Notes: generated from the letters alone by a model not told the origin. A stretch of 64,000 nucleotides of DNA from HKCCE3408 sp038530555 (GCA_038530555.1 JBCBCN010000003.1:124001-188000), one strand, 5' to 3'. Shown: positions 42,044-52,075, counted from the stretch's first letter. A program made the numbers and translations.

Positions 42044-44704
42044 TCAGAAACGCTCCAAGAGCCGTCTGAGATAGTCAAGCTCGGTGTCTGACCGATCAAG
42101 CTCGGCAGAACGGCGGCGCAACTCTTCAAGCAACTCACGCGATCGGCGGAACGCCTCCTCGCGTTGCTCAAAGCTCTCTTCCGAGCCAAAGGCACCGGAA
42201 TTTCCAGCCTGGCGACCCAGCGGATCTTGCATCGGGCTGTCGGGCGAGAGATTGCCCTCGGCCTGGCCTTGCCCTTGCTCCTGGAGACCTTGCTCCTCCG
42301 CCAAGGCCCGGCCCAATTGCGCCATACCCTCACGAAGCGCCTCAAGCGCGTCAGACTGGTCGTCAAGCGCCCCGGCGATGTCGCCGTTTTCCAGCGCGTC
42401 AGCCGCATCGTCCATCGCGCGCCCAGCGTCCTGAAGGCGCCGCAGCGCCTCTTCGCCCTCTTCGCTCGCACCACCGGGAAGGTTCTGCGCCTGATCTTGC
42501 AGCTGACGCAGTAGGTCCTGCTGTCGCTCCGCAAGGCTGCGGCCGTCGGCCTCGCCGCCCTGGCCCTGACCGGTCTGACCGCCATCGGTTTCGCCGGGCA
42601 CTTGCGGGCCGCCCTGCGCCTGCGCCTGGCCTTGCGGCTGGCCCTGTTGGCCCGGCTGCCCCTGAGGTTGGCCGTTTTGCGCCTGCTGCCCCTGCTGCTG
42701 ACCTTGCTGTCCGGGTTGACCCGGTTGGCTCTGCTGCCCGGGCTGATTTGGCGGCTGCCGATTGCCGAACTGCTCCTGCAATTCCTGGAAGCTGTCATCG
42801 CTCAGGTCCTGCTGATCCCGCAGCGTGTCTTGCAGGCCTTCCATGGCTTCCTGACCCGGCGTGCGTGGCCCGTCGCCGCCACCGTCACCTTGGGTCATTT
42901 GCATGTTTTCCATCATCTGGCGCAGCTGGTCCATCAGCTGCTGCGCCTCAGCCATCCGGCCTTGCTGGATCAGCTCTTCGATACGGCGCATCATCTCTTC
43001 GATGTCGGCCATCGACATCTCTTGAGTTTCACCGGATTGATCTGGCTGATCGGTGCCTGGCTGCGCATTCTCGGCGAGCTGCTGCATATACTCGTCCATC
43101 GCCTGGCGCAGCTCATCCATAAGTTGCGCGATCTCCTCATCGGAGGCCCCCTGGCGCATCGCTTCTTGCAACCGGTCCTGGGCGCGGCGCAGCTGTTCCA
43201 GGGCATCGGCCAGATCGCCCTCTTCGATCATCAGCGCGGTGCGCCAAAGGATCTCGGCCACTTCATCGCGCGTTTCCTCGGACAGGCTGTCGACACCGCT
43301 TTCCAAGCGCCGGATCGCGCCCCGGATCAACAGCAAGGCGGCGCCGTCATCGAAAAGCTCCTCGCCTTGCCATGTGATCGCGCGCAGGATCTGCATGGTC
43401 CGGCGGGCATTTTCGCGCGACCACAAAAGATCGCGCCGCATCTCGATCAGGGCATTGGCTCGAGGATCGAAAAAGCGTCGGCCGGGCAGACGATCGAAGG
43501 TCTGGCTGACGCTGCCCATTTGGCCCGCATGGTCGAACACTTCCAGAGAGATCGTGACCGGCAGGTTTGCAAAGGGGTGCTCTGACAGATCGTCGATCAA
43601 AAGCTCGGTGAACTCGGTGCGGGAGCCCGAGAATGGCATCGGCAGATCAAGGATCACGGGCGCGCGCGGCTCTGGATCGACGGCAAGCCCGAAACGGCGA
43701 TTAGCGGCAGAAGGGTTTAGACGGATGATCGCCCGGCCCGAAACGACGCCGTAATCGTCTGTGGCAGAAAAGCCGAGCTGCATCTGGCCCGGCGGAATGC
43801 CGACCAACTCACCATCGAAGGCCGCGACAGGAGGTTGATCCGGCAAAACCGAGATCTCCCAGGCCTGACCGCCCGGACCATCGACCGCCAGAGTGCCACT
43901 GCGACCAAGCACAACCTCTTGCGCGGGATCTGTCGCCAAGCTGCCTTCGGCGCGTGGCTCGGTTGAGATCGTCTCGCGCAGGGACAGTGCTTCATCGGAG
44001 CCATAAAAGCGGACTGTGACGCGCGACCCCAAAGGCGCACTGAATTCACCTTGCAAAATGTCGTTGAGGTAGAGCGACGGACGCCCGGTATAAAGCGGCG
44101 GCTCAACCCAGCCCTCCCAAGACGGCCCGCCTGAGGAAGCCTCAAGCGGGCTCACAACAGCGCTGGAGACATCGCCCACCCGCGACAAGGCGCCGAACAT
44201 CAGCGCTAGGATCAAAGCGGTGCCCGCGATCAGACGCAGCGCAAAGGGGTCGCGGCCTGAGACGCGCAAATCCGGGCGCGGCGCGCGGGCCTGAGCGGCA
44301 CGCTCGGCCATACGTTTAAGATGCGCGCGCCAGACGGCGGCCGCCTGCGGGTCGTTTTCGCCCAGAGCTGGCGTGTCTTGCAGCGCCTGGATCGGTCGGC
44401 CCGAAAGGCTTGCATCCAGCCGGTTGCGTGCCTCTTGCACGCTGGGCAGGCGAAATCGGCGGACGCCAAAAACAAGTGCCCAGACCGCAAGCGCGACGAT
44501 GACGGCGCCAAGCGCAAGCAACACGGTCGGCGCCACCACGTCGACGATGCGAAAGGCCAAAGCGGCAAAGACCAACGCGACCAGTGTGAAGAGCGGCCAG
44601 AAGGCCACCACTACCCGCTCGGCCGCCATGCTCGCCCGGGTTGCGCCGATCGGAAGGCGCACCCGGCTGAGGGGTGAGTTACGACTGGGTTTGGGTCTGC
44701 TCAT
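42044..44704 (-). CDS. TIGR02302 family protein (DUF4175-type)
   Basis: 886 aa. Two N-terminal membrane helices, a third near residue 160, a long soluble middle, then a helical/coiled-coil C-terminal region with a striking Gln/Gly/Pro-rich stretch (encoded around 42.59-42.77 kb) and Gln/Met-rich helices. Matches the alphaproteobacterial TIGR02302 low-complexity family. Function unknown; probably a cell-envelope protein. It is followed on the same strand by nothing and preceded by lysA. Confidence 0.85.
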   Translation of the reverse strand: MSRPKPSRNSPLSRVRLPIGATRASMAAERVVVAFWPLFTLVALVFAALAFRIVDVVAPTVLLALGAVIVALAVWALVFGVRRFRLPSVQEARNRLDASLSGRPIQALQDTPALGENDPQAAAVWRAHLKRMAERAAQARAPRPDLRVSGRDPFALRLIAGTALILALMFGALSRVGDVSSAVVSPLEASSGGPSWEGWVEPPLYTGRPSLYLNDILQGEFSAPLGSRVTVRFYGSDEALSLRETISTEPRAEGSLATDPAQEVVLGRSGTLAVDGPGGQAWEISVLPDQPPVAAFDGELVGIPPGQMQLGFSATDDYGVVSGRAIIRLNPSAANRRFGLAVDPEPRAPVILDLPMPFSGSRTEFTELLIDDLSEHPFANLPVTISLEVFDHAGQMGSVSQTFDRLPGRRFFDPRANALIEMRRDLLWSRENARRTMQILRAITWQGEELFDDGAALLLIRGAIRRLESGVDSLSEETRDEVAEILWRTALMIEEGDLADALEQLRRAQDRLQEAMRQGASDEEIAQLMDELRQAMDEYMQQLAENAQPGTDQPDQSGETQEMSMADIEEMMRRIEELIQQGRMAEAQQLMDQLRQMMENMQMTQGDGGGDGPRTPGQEAMEGLQDTLRDQQDLSDDSFQELQEQFGNRQPPNQPGQQSQPGQPGQQGQQQGQQAQNGQPQGQPGQQGQPQGQAQAQGGPQVPGETDGGQTGQGQGGEADGRSLAERQQDLLRQLQDQAQNLPGGASEEGEEALRRLQDAGRAMDDAADALENGDIAGALDDQSDALEALREGMAQLGRALAEEQGLQEQGQGQAEGNLSPDSPMQDPLGRQAGNSGAFGSEESFEQREEAFRRSRELLEELRRRSAELDRSDTELDYLRRLLERF

Positions 44705-44760
44705 CTCGCCTCATCCACCGGATCGAAGATCGCGCGACACTCAGGGCCATCACAAGGGCC

Positions 44761-46029
44761 CTACATCCATGCAGGCATGCTATCGCGGTTTATCATATCC
44801 GCATAGCTAGGACGCGCGCGGATGACCGCAAATTGATCGTCCTTCACCATCACTTCCGGCACAAGGGGGCGGGAATTATATTCCGAAGACATCACAGCGC
44901 CATAGGCCCCCGCCGAGCGGAAGGCGACCAAGTCGCCGTCGCTCAAGGGCGGCAAGGGGCGTTGTTTGGCGAAGGTATCGCCCGATTCGCAGACCGGCCC
45001 GACGATATCGATCGGGCTCATCTCCACCCCGACGGGCGGTTCCCTGACCGCGATCACATCGTGCCAAGCGCCGTACATCGCCGGGCGGATCAGATCATTC
45101 ATCGCCGCATCCAGGATCAGAAACTCACGCCCATCGCCTGATTTGCGATAGATCACCTGGCTCACCAGGATCCCGGCATTGCCCGCGATAAGCCGACCCG
45201 GCTCAATCTCGATCTCGACATCAAGCTCACCGGCAACGCGCTTGATCATCGTGCCGTAATCGGCGGGCAGAGGCGGCGTCTCGTTGCTGTGGCGCGAATA
45301 GGGAATGCCCAAACCGCCGCCAAGGTCCAATCGCGCGATCCGGTGCCCCTCAGCCCGCAATTGACGCGTCAGTTCGGCAACCTTTCGGTAAGCCTTCTCG
45401 AAAGGCCCAAGCGCGGTCAGCTGTGAGCCGATATGCACGTCGATCCCCACAACCTCGAGGCCCGGCAGAGCCGCAGCGCGCGCATAGACCTCTGAAGCCC
45501 TGGCGATGGGGATGCCGAACTTGTTCTCCGCCTTGCCCGTAGCGATCTTCTCATGCGTTTGCGCATCGACATCCGGGTTCACACGGACGGTGACCGGGAC
45601 GCTCACGCCCAGTTCGGAGGCGACCTTGCTCAAAAGGGCCATTTCCGGCTCACTCTCGATATTGACCTGCCGGACACCGCCCGACAGGGCCAACTCCATC
45701 TCGGCCCGGGTCTTTCCCACACCTGAGAACACGATGCGCTCGCCCGGCACACCCGCCGCACGCGCCCGCGCATATTCACCGCCCGAGACCACGTCCATGC
45801 CCGCGCCCAGGCTGGCCAGATGCGCTATCACGGCCTGGTTGGAATTGGCCTTCATCGCATAGCAGATGAGATGCGGATGACCGGCCATCGCGTCGGTTAA
45901 GACCGTGTAATGTCGTGTCAGCGTTGCGGTTGAATAGACATAGAACGGCGTGCCGACCGCCTCCGCGATCGCGGAAATCGGCACATCCTCGGCGTGCAAT
46001 GCACCGTTTTGATAGGCAAAATGATCCAT
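44761..46029 (-). CDS. lysA: Diaminopimelate decarboxylase
   Basis: 422 aa. PLP-binding Lys60 in ICYAMKANSNQAV; FSGVGKT, HIGSQL, LDLGGGLGIPY and a C-terminal CESGDTFAKQRPLPP active-site Cys block. Decarboxylates meso-diaminopimelate to lysine. In many alphaproteobacteria lysA sits next to argH and a small lipoprotein; here argH and that lipoprotein are about 14 kb away. It precedes TIGR02302 by 56 bases, so the two may be cotranscribed. Confidence 0.97.
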   Translation of the reverse strand: MDHFAYQNGALHAEDVPISAIAEAVGTPFYVYSTATLTRHYTVLTDAMAGHPHLICYAMKANSNQAVIAHLASLGAGMDVVSGGEYARARAAGVPGERIVFSGVGKTRAEMELALSGGVRQVNIESEPEMALLSKVASELGVSVPVTVRVNPDVDAQTHEKIATGKAENKFGIPIARASEVYARAAALPGLEVVGIDVHIGSQLTALGPFEKAYRKVAELTRQLRAEGHRIARLDLGGGLGIPYSRHSNETPPLPADYGTMIKRVAGELDVEIEIEPGRLIAGNAGILVSQVIYRKSGDGREFLILDAAMNDLIRPAMYGAWHDVIAVREPPVGVEMSPIDIVGPVCESGDTFAKQRPLPPLSDGDLVAFRSAGAYGAVMSSEYNSRPLVPEVMVKDDQFAVIRARPSYADMINRDSMPAWM

Positions 46030-46054
46030 AGCGGTGCGCTAGCAGGCCGTTGGC

Positions 46055-46378
46055 CTAAAGGGAAGCGACCGATGGCCTGGAGCGCAGGAACAGATAAAGC
46101 GGCAGGCCACAGCTCACTCCGATGCCAAAGATGGCCGGTATCGCGAGAAAGCCCAGCCAATCGCGCCGGCGCCCGGCCTCAAAGACGATCCACACGACTA
46201 AGGCAACCGCCGCAATCGTCAGGTCCCAAACCAGACCCGTGGTCGCGTTGTTGACGTACCAAGCGTCGATCATCTCCGACAACGACCAGCCATTTTGCTC
46301 GAACCAACGGTAAAAGAACAACCACGGGTAGACGCCCACGATGGCGAGCGCGAGATAGACGAACCGTAGAAGTGTCAT
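46055..46378 (-). CDS. DUF2834 domain-containing membrane protein
   Basis: 107 aa, three membrane helices. VYPWLFFYRWFEQNG, TTGLVWDLTIAAVALVVW and FLAIPAIFGIGVSCGLPLYLFLR match DUF2834. Start at the ATG 46378 because the conserved part begins there. Role unknown. It lies 25 bases upstream of lysA and may be on its transcript. Confidence 0.82.
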   Translation of the reverse strand: MTLLRFVYLALAIVGVYPWLFFYRWFEQNGWSLSEMIDAWYVNNATTGLVWDLTIAAVALVVWIVFEAGRRRDWLGFLAIPAIFGIGVSCGLPLYLFLRSRPSVASL

Positions 46379-46507
46379 AAAGATGCTTTCCCAAGGGATA
46401 AAACCGTGACGCAGAGGTAGCTTGGTGAGATGTTGTCTTCCAGGTTTTCCGGTGAGTCGCGCGACGCGGTGCACAGGAAGCGCCGCAGCGTCGTAATTGA
46501 CGCAAAC

Positions 46508-46523
46508 GTAATGCACGCGTTAC
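46508..46523. promoter_or_regulatory. Imperfect palindrome upstream of the ETF-QO gene
   Basis: GTAATGCACGCGTTAC has 7-bp arms with one mismatch about a 2-base centre, in the 206-bp gap between DUF2834 and ETF-QO genes. Shape fits a TetR- or GntR-type operator; no regulator gene is near. Confidence 0.3.
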
Positions 46524-46584
46524 CTACTCGCCGTGAAGAATTGGACACCTATGTACACCCTTAGCCAGACCAGAGCCAAAGGAC

Positions 46585-48246
46585 ATGAGCGCGATGAGTG
46601 AATTCGAACGCGAATCGATGGAATACGACGTTGTGATCGTCGGCGCAGGCCCTGCGGGCCTGAGCGCTGCCATTCGTTTGAAACAGCTCAACGAAGATCT
46701 CCAAGTGGTCGTGCTCGAAAAGGGCTCGGAAGTGGGTGCGCATATCCTGTCGGGCGCCGTTCTTGATCCGGTCGGTTTGGACAAGCTCTTGCCGGATTGG
46801 CGCGAAAGCGACGCGCCGATCAAGGTGCCGGTCCAGGAAGATAACTTCTACATGCTCGGGCCCGCAGGAAGCATCCGCCTGCCCAACTTCGCGATGCCGC
46901 CGTTGATGAACAATCACGGCAACTACATCGTCTCGATGGGCAATGTCTGTCGCTGGATGGCCGAAAAGGCTGAAGAGCTTGGCGTGGAAATCTTCCCAGG
47001 CATGGCCTGCTCGGAGTTGGTGTTTGACGAAGATGGCGGCGTTAAAGGGGTTGTGGCCGGTGAGTTCGGGCTGAACTCCGACGGCACGCCCTCTGACGCC
47101 TATGAGCCGGGCATGGAACTGCACGGCAAATACGTCTTTCTCGGCGAAGGCGTGCGCGGCTCCCTGACCAAAGAGGTGATGGCGAAATACGACCTGCAAG
47201 AGGGCCGCGACCCGCAGAAATTCGGCATCGGCATGAAAGAGATCTGGGAGATTGACCCGGCTAAGCACAAAGAAGGCAGCGTCACCCACACGATGGGCTG
47301 GCCTCTAGGTAGCAATGCCGGCGGTGGATCGTTCATCTACCACCTGGACAACAACCAGGTCTATGTCGGCTTCGTCGTCCACCTGAATTACGAAAATCCC
47401 TACCTGAACCCGTATATGGAGTTTCAGCGCTTCAAACATCACCCGATGGTCGCGGAGTTGCTGGAGGGCGGCAAACGCGTCGCCTACGGCGCGCGCGCCA
47501 TTAGCGAGGGCGGCTGGCAGTCCATGCCGAAATCCGTCGCCCCAGGCGTCGCGCTTCTGGGTTGCGGCGTCGGATTGGTGAACGTGCCCCGCATCAAGGG
47601 CAATCATAACGCGATGTTGTCGGGGATCGCAGCAGCCGAAGCGGCGCATGAGGCCATTTCGGAGGGCCGCGCCTCCGATGAGCTGAGCGCCTATGAGAAT
47701 GAGTTGCGGACAGGTCCGATCGCGCAAGACCTCAAAAAGGTGAAAAACGTCAAACCGCTCTGGTCCAAGCTTGGCCTTTTGGGGGGATTGGGCGTCGGTG
47801 GCATGGATATGTGGTGCACGACCATCCTTGGCAGATCATTGCTCGGGACGATCCGGCACGGCAAATCGGACGCGCAATCTACGGGTAAGGCGGTGCGCTT
47901 CAAGCCGATCGAGTACCCCAAGCCAGACGGTGTGCTGTCCTTTGACCGACTGACCAATGTCTCCTTCGCGATGACCAATCACGAGGAAAGCCAACCCGCG
48001 CATCTGCGCCTCAAGGACCGGAATATCCCGTTCACTGTCAATGTCCCGGACTATGCCGAGCCAGCGCAAAGATATTGCCCGGCTGGCGTCTACGAGGTGG
48101 TGCGTGAGCCCGAGAAAGCCCCGCGCTTTGTGGTCAACTTCCAAAACTGCGTGCACTGCAAAACTTGCGACATAAAAGATCCGTCTCAGAACATCACTTG
48201 GACGGTGCCGCAGGGCGGTGACGGGCCGAACTACCCGAATATGTGA
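46585..48246 (+). CDS. Electron transfer flavoprotein-ubiquinone oxidoreductase
   Basis: 553 aa. FAD-binding GAGPAG at residues 20-25; C-terminal 4Fe-4S ligands in YCPAGVYEV and NCVHCKTCDI; PQGGDGPNYPNM end. A membrane-bound enzyme that takes electrons from ETF (etfBA at 4.5 kb) and reduces ubiquinone. Transcribed alone from a 206-bp control region. Confidence 0.97.
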   Translation: MSAMSEFERESMEYDVVIVGAGPAGLSAAIRLKQLNEDLQVVVLEKGSEVGAHILSGAVLDPVGLDKLLPDWRESDAPIKVPVQEDNFYMLGPAGSIRLPNFAMPPLMNNHGNYIVSMGNVCRWMAEKAEELGVEIFPGMACSELVFDEDGGVKGVVAGEFGLNSDGTPSDAYEPGMELHGKYVFLGEGVRGSLTKEVMAKYDLQEGRDPQKFGIGMKEIWEIDPAKHKEGSVTHTMGWPLGSNAGGGSFIYHLDNNQVYVGFVVHLNYENPYLNPYMEFQRFKHHPMVAELLEGGKRVAYGARAISEGGWQSMPKSVAPGVALLGCGVGLVNVPRIKGNHNAMLSGIAAAEAAHEAISEGRASDELSAYENELRTGPIAQDLKKVKNVKPLWSKLGLLGGLGVGGMDMWCTTILGRSLLGTIRHGKSDAQSTGKAVRFKPIEYPKPDGVLSFDRLTNVSFAMTNHEESQPAHLRLKDRNIPFTVNVPDYAEPAQRYCPAGVYEVVREPEKAPRFVVNFQNCVHCKTCDIKDPSQNITWTVPQGGDGPNYPNM

Positions 48247-48346
48247 TCACCTGTGCCCGAAGAGGCGTGCAATTTGCGGCTGGCGCCAATGGACTTCGCG
48301 CGCCGCGCTGCTAGGGTCCCTGCGAGGCATCGAGGAGACCTTTAAT

Positions 48347-50041
48347 ATGCGTGTCATGGCGATTGGGGCCCTGACCCTTTCCACAGCTTTGACGTTTTTT
48401 GCGGCACCCGGCTGGGCGCAAGGCCAAGGAGTTGCGGGCTCGTATCTGGCCGCGCGTCAGGCGGTTATCGACGGCGATCACCGCGAGGCAGCGACCTATT
48501 TCGAACGCGCGATGCGCGCCGATCCCGACAATCTGGCGCTACGCAACAATGCGGTGCTTGCCCGGGCTGCTCTTGGCGATTGGGACGACGCGCTGGCCGT
48601 GGCCGCCCGTATCCCAATGGAGACCCCGGGCCGTGATCTGGCCAATATCGTCGAACAGGTCGACCGGATCCGCAACGGCGAGGTGTCCGCTGCGCTTGAG
48701 GCCATTGATAACCGGCGCGGCGCAGGTCCCCTGGTCGATGATCTCGCACGCGGTTGGCTGCACTTGGGCGACGGTGATTTTGAAGCGGGCGCCGCGATCC
48801 TGCGCGACCTGGCGGAAGAAGGCCCGCTAGCCGAGATCGCTCGTTATCACCTCGCGCTTTTGCTGGGCGCAGTCGGAGATTTCGAAGGGGCAGACGCGAT
48901 TTTCTCGGGCGAGACTTATGGACCGATGACGGCGTCTGTGCGCGGCATGCATGCCCATGCCCAGGTTCTTGTCCAACTGGGACGCGCCGCTGACGCGCTT
49001 GAAATGCTCGAGGCGGCGACGGCCCAAGTGCCCGATCCGGGCCTTCTTGGCCTGCGCGACACGCTGCTGGAAAACTCCGACCGACCCTATGATTTCGTGG
49101 TTTCGGCCGAGCAGGGCGTAGCAGAGGTCTTTTATTCGATCGCCCGCGGCCTGGGCACGGAGACCGGCGGTCCACTCGCCCTGATCTATGCACGGGCTGC
49201 CTATGTGCTGTCTTCGGATCACACCGATGCCGTGATCCTCGCCGCCGAATTGCTGGAGCAAGCCGGGCAATTGGAGATCGCGGCGCGCACCTATCGCGCG
49301 GTTGAGCCGGCCGATCCCCTCTATGTCGCTGCCGAATTAGGCCGCGCCAATGCTCTGTTTGAGTTGGAGCGTGAGGATGCCGCCATCGAAGTGATGGAGA
49401 CCCTGGCGCGCGATCACCCAACGAATGCGACCGTGCACGCCTCCCTCGGCGATCTGCAACGGCGCTTGGAAAACTGGGACGCCGCCATCGACGCCTATAC
49501 CCAGGCGCTCAGTCTCGTGGACACGGAACAGCCGCGCTATTGGTTCATCTTCTACACCCGAGGTATCGCCCATGAGCGTGCGGGACTTTGGGACCAGGCC
49601 GAGCCGGACTTTCGCCGCGCGCTTGATCTCAATCCGGAACAGCCGCAGGTGTTGAATTATCTCGGCTATTCCCTGGTGGAGCAGCGCCGTAACTTCGATG
49701 AAGCGCTCGACATGATCGAGCGCGCTGTCGCCGCCCAGCCGCAGTCAGGCTATATCGTGGATTCCCTTGGCTGGGTGCTCTACCGGCTTGGCCGCGTGGA
49801 GGAAGCCGTCGAGCCCATGGAGCGCGCCGTGGAGCTTTTGCCCACCGATCCGATCATCAATGACCATCTCGGCGATGTCTATTGGACCGTGGGGCGCGAG
49901 CGGGAGGCAGAGTTCCAATGGCTACGCGCCTTGAGCTTCGAGCCCGGGGCGGAGGATGCCGAGCGCATTCGCATGAAGCTTGAGATCGGTCTGGACGCCG
50001 TACTGGAACAAGAGGGCGGCGTTGGGGCCTTGGTCGAGTAG
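48347..50041 (+). CDS. Secreted tetratricopeptide repeat protein
   Basis: 564 aa. A signal peptide (AIGALTLSTALTFFAAPGWAQG) is followed by many TPR-like helix pairs across the whole length (for example YLAARQAVIDGDHREAATYF and LNYLGYSLVEQRRNFDEALD). Probably a periplasmic scaffold. GAGGAG at 48331-48336 marks the ATG at 48347. Its stop is six bases from that of the convergent polyprenyl synthase gene. Confidence 0.88.
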   Translation: MRVMAIGALTLSTALTFFAAPGWAQGQGVAGSYLAARQAVIDGDHREAATYFERAMRADPDNLALRNNAVLARAALGDWDDALAVAARIPMETPGRDLANIVEQVDRIRNGEVSAALEAIDNRRGAGPLVDDLARGWLHLGDGDFEAGAAILRDLAEEGPLAEIARYHLALLLGAVGDFEGADAIFSGETYGPMTASVRGMHAHAQVLVQLGRAADALEMLEAATAQVPDPGLLGLRDTLLENSDRPYDFVVSAEQGVAEVFYSIARGLGTETGGPLALIYARAAYVLSSDHTDAVILAAELLEQAGQLEIAARTYRAVEPADPLYVAAELGRANALFELEREDAAIEVMETLARDHPTNATVHASLGDLQRRLENWDAAIDAYTQALSLVDTEQPRYWFIFYTRGIAHERAGLWDQAEPDFRRALDLNPEQPQVLNYLGYSLVEQRRNFDEALDMIERAVAAQPQSGYIVDSLGWVLYRLGRVEEAVEPMERAVELLPTDPIINDHLGDVYWTVGREREAEFQWLRALSFEPGAEDAERIRMKLEIGLDAVLEQEGGVGALVE

Positions 50042-50047
50042 CCCCGA

Positions 50048-51058
50048 CTAGCGGATCCGCTGCACCACGTAATCGGCAAGAGCAATAAGCATCTCGCGCA
50101 GGGGATGCTCGGGCAAACCGCGCATCGCCGCCTTGGCGCGATCGGCATGCATCAGGGCGGTTTCGCGCGTCGATTGCAGGGCGGAGTGCTTGTCCAAGAG
50201 AGCACGCGCCTGCTCAAGATCGCCGTCTTCCTGGCGGCCCTTTTGAACGGTGCGCACCCAGAACTCCCTCTCCGCGTCATCGGCCTTGGCCACGGCGCGA
50301 ATGATCGGCAGGGTCAGCTTGCACTCACGGAAATCATCCCCGGTGTTCTTTCCCAACTCGCCCGACGTCCCGCCCCAATCGAGCAAATCGTCGACGATCT
50401 GAAAACTCACGCCCAACGCGTCGCCATAAGCGCCGAAGGCCTGCACAGTCTTGTCCTCGGCGCCCGAGATCTCGGCCCCCACTTCGATCGCAGCTTGGAA
50501 CAACGCGGCCGTCTTGCCCCGCACGATCTGCTCATAGATCTCCTCGGTTGTGCCGAGATTGCGCGCAGCCGTTAGCTGCAGCACTTCGCCTTCGGCAATT
50601 ACGGCGCTTGCATTGCTCAGGATCTCGAGCACGCGGTGATTGCCGGTTTCAACCATCAAGAGAAAGGCACGCGCGAAAAGGTAATCCCCGACCAGAACGC
50701 TGGATTTGTTGTCCCAGAGCAAATTCGCTGTCGGACGGCCCCGTCGTTGACCGCTTTCATCAACCACATCGTCATGCAGAAGCGTCGCGGTATGGATGAA
50801 CTCCACCGTTGCCGCCAATTTGCGATGCTCCACGCCCGCATAGCCCATCATCTGTGCCGCCGCGAGCGTCAGCAGGGGCCGGATGCGCTTGCCGCCTGCC
50901 TCGACCAGATGGGTCGTGACTTGCGGAATGCGTGGCGCGTATTTCGAGGCCATCCGCTCTCGGATCAGGACATTCACCGCGTCGAGATCCTCCGCCAAAT
51001 AGGCGGTCAGGCGATCGTGCGGTTTCTGCTGCGCATTATCCAAACTCACGGCGTCCAT
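50048..51058 (-). CDS. ispB: Polyprenyl diphosphate synthase (ubiquinone side chain)
   Basis: 336 aa. The first Asp-rich motif DDVVD at 96-100 and second DDLLD near 224 bind diphosphate-magnesium; RPLLTLAAAQMMGY is typical of long-chain synthases. Makes the octa- or decaprenyl chain of ubiquinone. The ATG at 51058 follows GGTATGG; frames extending farther upstream are not homologous. It is divergent from the DUF2007 gene. Confidence 0.95.
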   Translation of the reverse strand: MDAVSLDNAQQKPHDRLTAYLAEDLDAVNVLIRERMASKYAPRIPQVTTHLVEAGGKRIRPLLTLAAAQMMGYAGVEHRKLAATVEFIHTATLLHDDVVDESGQRRGRPTANLLWDNKSSVLVGDYLFARAFLLMVETGNHRVLEILSNASAVIAEGEVLQLTAARNLGTTEEIYEQIVRGKTAALFQAAIEVGAEISGAEDKTVQAFGAYGDALGVSFQIVDDLLDWGGTSGELGKNTGDDFRECKLTLPIIRAVAKADDAEREFWVRTVQKGRQEDGDLEQARALLDKHSALQSTRETALMHADRAKAAMRGLPEHPLREMLIALADYVVQRIR

Positions 51059-51101
51059 ACCTATCTCGACATTCCCAGACAGAGCGCTTTTACTCACGCG
51101 C

Positions 51102-51326
51102 ATGCAGGAAGTTTTGCGCAGCACAGACCCAACGATCATAGCCTTCGCGACAGCGCTGCTTTCAGGCGAGGATATAGAATTCTTCGAGATGGACGTCCAT
51201 ATGAGCGTGCTGGAAGGCAGCATAGGCGTTTTGCCGCGCCGCCTCATGGTCCGCCGCGAAGATGCCTTTCGCGCGCGTGCCGTGTTGCGCGACAATGACC
51301 TGCCGCTGACGGATGCGCGGGCGTGA
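51102..51326 (+). CDS. DUF2007 domain protein (putative signal-transducing)
   Basis: 74 aa. MQEVLRSTDPTIIAFATALLSGEDIEFFEMD...SVLEGSIGVLPRRLMV matches DUF2007 over its length. Its end overlaps the next start by four bases (GTGA), so it is coupled to the methyltransferase; this pairing is common in alphaproteobacteria. Role unknown, perhaps regulation of the methyltransferase (inference). Confidence 0.88.
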   Translation: MQEVLRSTDPTIIAFATALLSGEDIEFFEMDVHMSVLEGSIGVLPRRLMVRREDAFRARAVLRDNDLPLTDARA

Positions 51327-52075
51327 ATGACGAAGCCCTCGTCACCCGCAACGCCTTTTTGGATGGTCGCGTCTCCGCCTGGCAAAGCCGCACAGGATTT
51401 CGTGCCGGCAGTGATAGCGTAATTCTCGCGGCGGCTTGCGGTGCGCGACCCGGGGACAGCGTGCTTGAGCTGGGATGCGGCGCCGGTGTGGTCAGCCTTT
51501 GTCTCGCGGCGCGGGTGCCCGACCTGCACATCGTAGCGGTCGACAGCGACGCAGAGGCCTGGGGCCTCGCGCAGCGCAACTTTGAGGGCCAAAGCCAAAT
51601 GAGTGCGGTGCAGGCGGATATTGCCGATCTGCCAAAGGATGTGCGGAAAATGAGCTTTGCGCATGTGATCGCCAATCCGCCCTTTTTCGCCCAAGGCTCC
51701 CTCGCGCCAAACCCCGCGCGCGCGGCGGCGCGTCACGAAAGCCGGGCCTTGGCGGATTGGATTGATGTGGCGCGCCGCAGACTGTCCTCGGATGGCGATT
51801 TAACACTTATCCTTAAAGCTAACCGTTTGGCGGATGCTCTGGCCAACCTCAACCAGGGGTTTGGCGGCATAATTGTGAAACCCATTGCCGCACGACAGGG
51901 ACACGAAGCCGGTCGCGTCGTGATCCGAGCTCGAAAAGGGGCCCGGTCTGAGCTACGGCTGCTCGCCCCAATCATTCTTCACGAAGGCTCCGAGCACACA
52001 CAGGACGGGGAAGACGATCTGACCTCAGAGGCCCGCGCGATCCTGCGAGATGGCGCCGCGCTCGCTTGGTCCTGA
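51323..52075 (+). CDS. tRNA1(Val) (adenine(37)-N6)-methyltransferase-like protein
   Basis: 250 aa. SAM motif I VLELGCGAGVVSLCLA and the amino-methyltransferase motif NPPFF identify the TrmN6/YfiC group. GTG start at 51323, overlapping DUF2007. The N-terminal RTGFRAGSDSVILAAA is the family start. It probably methylates A37 of a tRNA; the exact tRNA is inferred from the family. Confidence 0.88.
   Translation: MNDEALVTRNAFLDGRVSAWQSRTGFRAGSDSVILAAACGARPGDSVLELGCGAGVVSLCLAARVPDLHIVAVDSDAEAWGLAQRNFEGQSQMSAVQADIADLPKDVRKMSFAHVIANPPFFAQGSLAPNPARAAARHESRALADWIDVARRRLSSDGDLTLILKANRLADALANLNQGFGGIIVKPIAARQGHEAGRVVIRARKGARSELRLLAPIILHEGSEHTQDGEDDLTSEARAILRDGAALAWS

Noticed and set aside
42590..42780. 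Short repeated units that look like a repeat array
   Set aside because: They encode the Gln/Gly/Pro-rich tract of the TIGR02302 protein; no spacers of fixed length, no cas genes.
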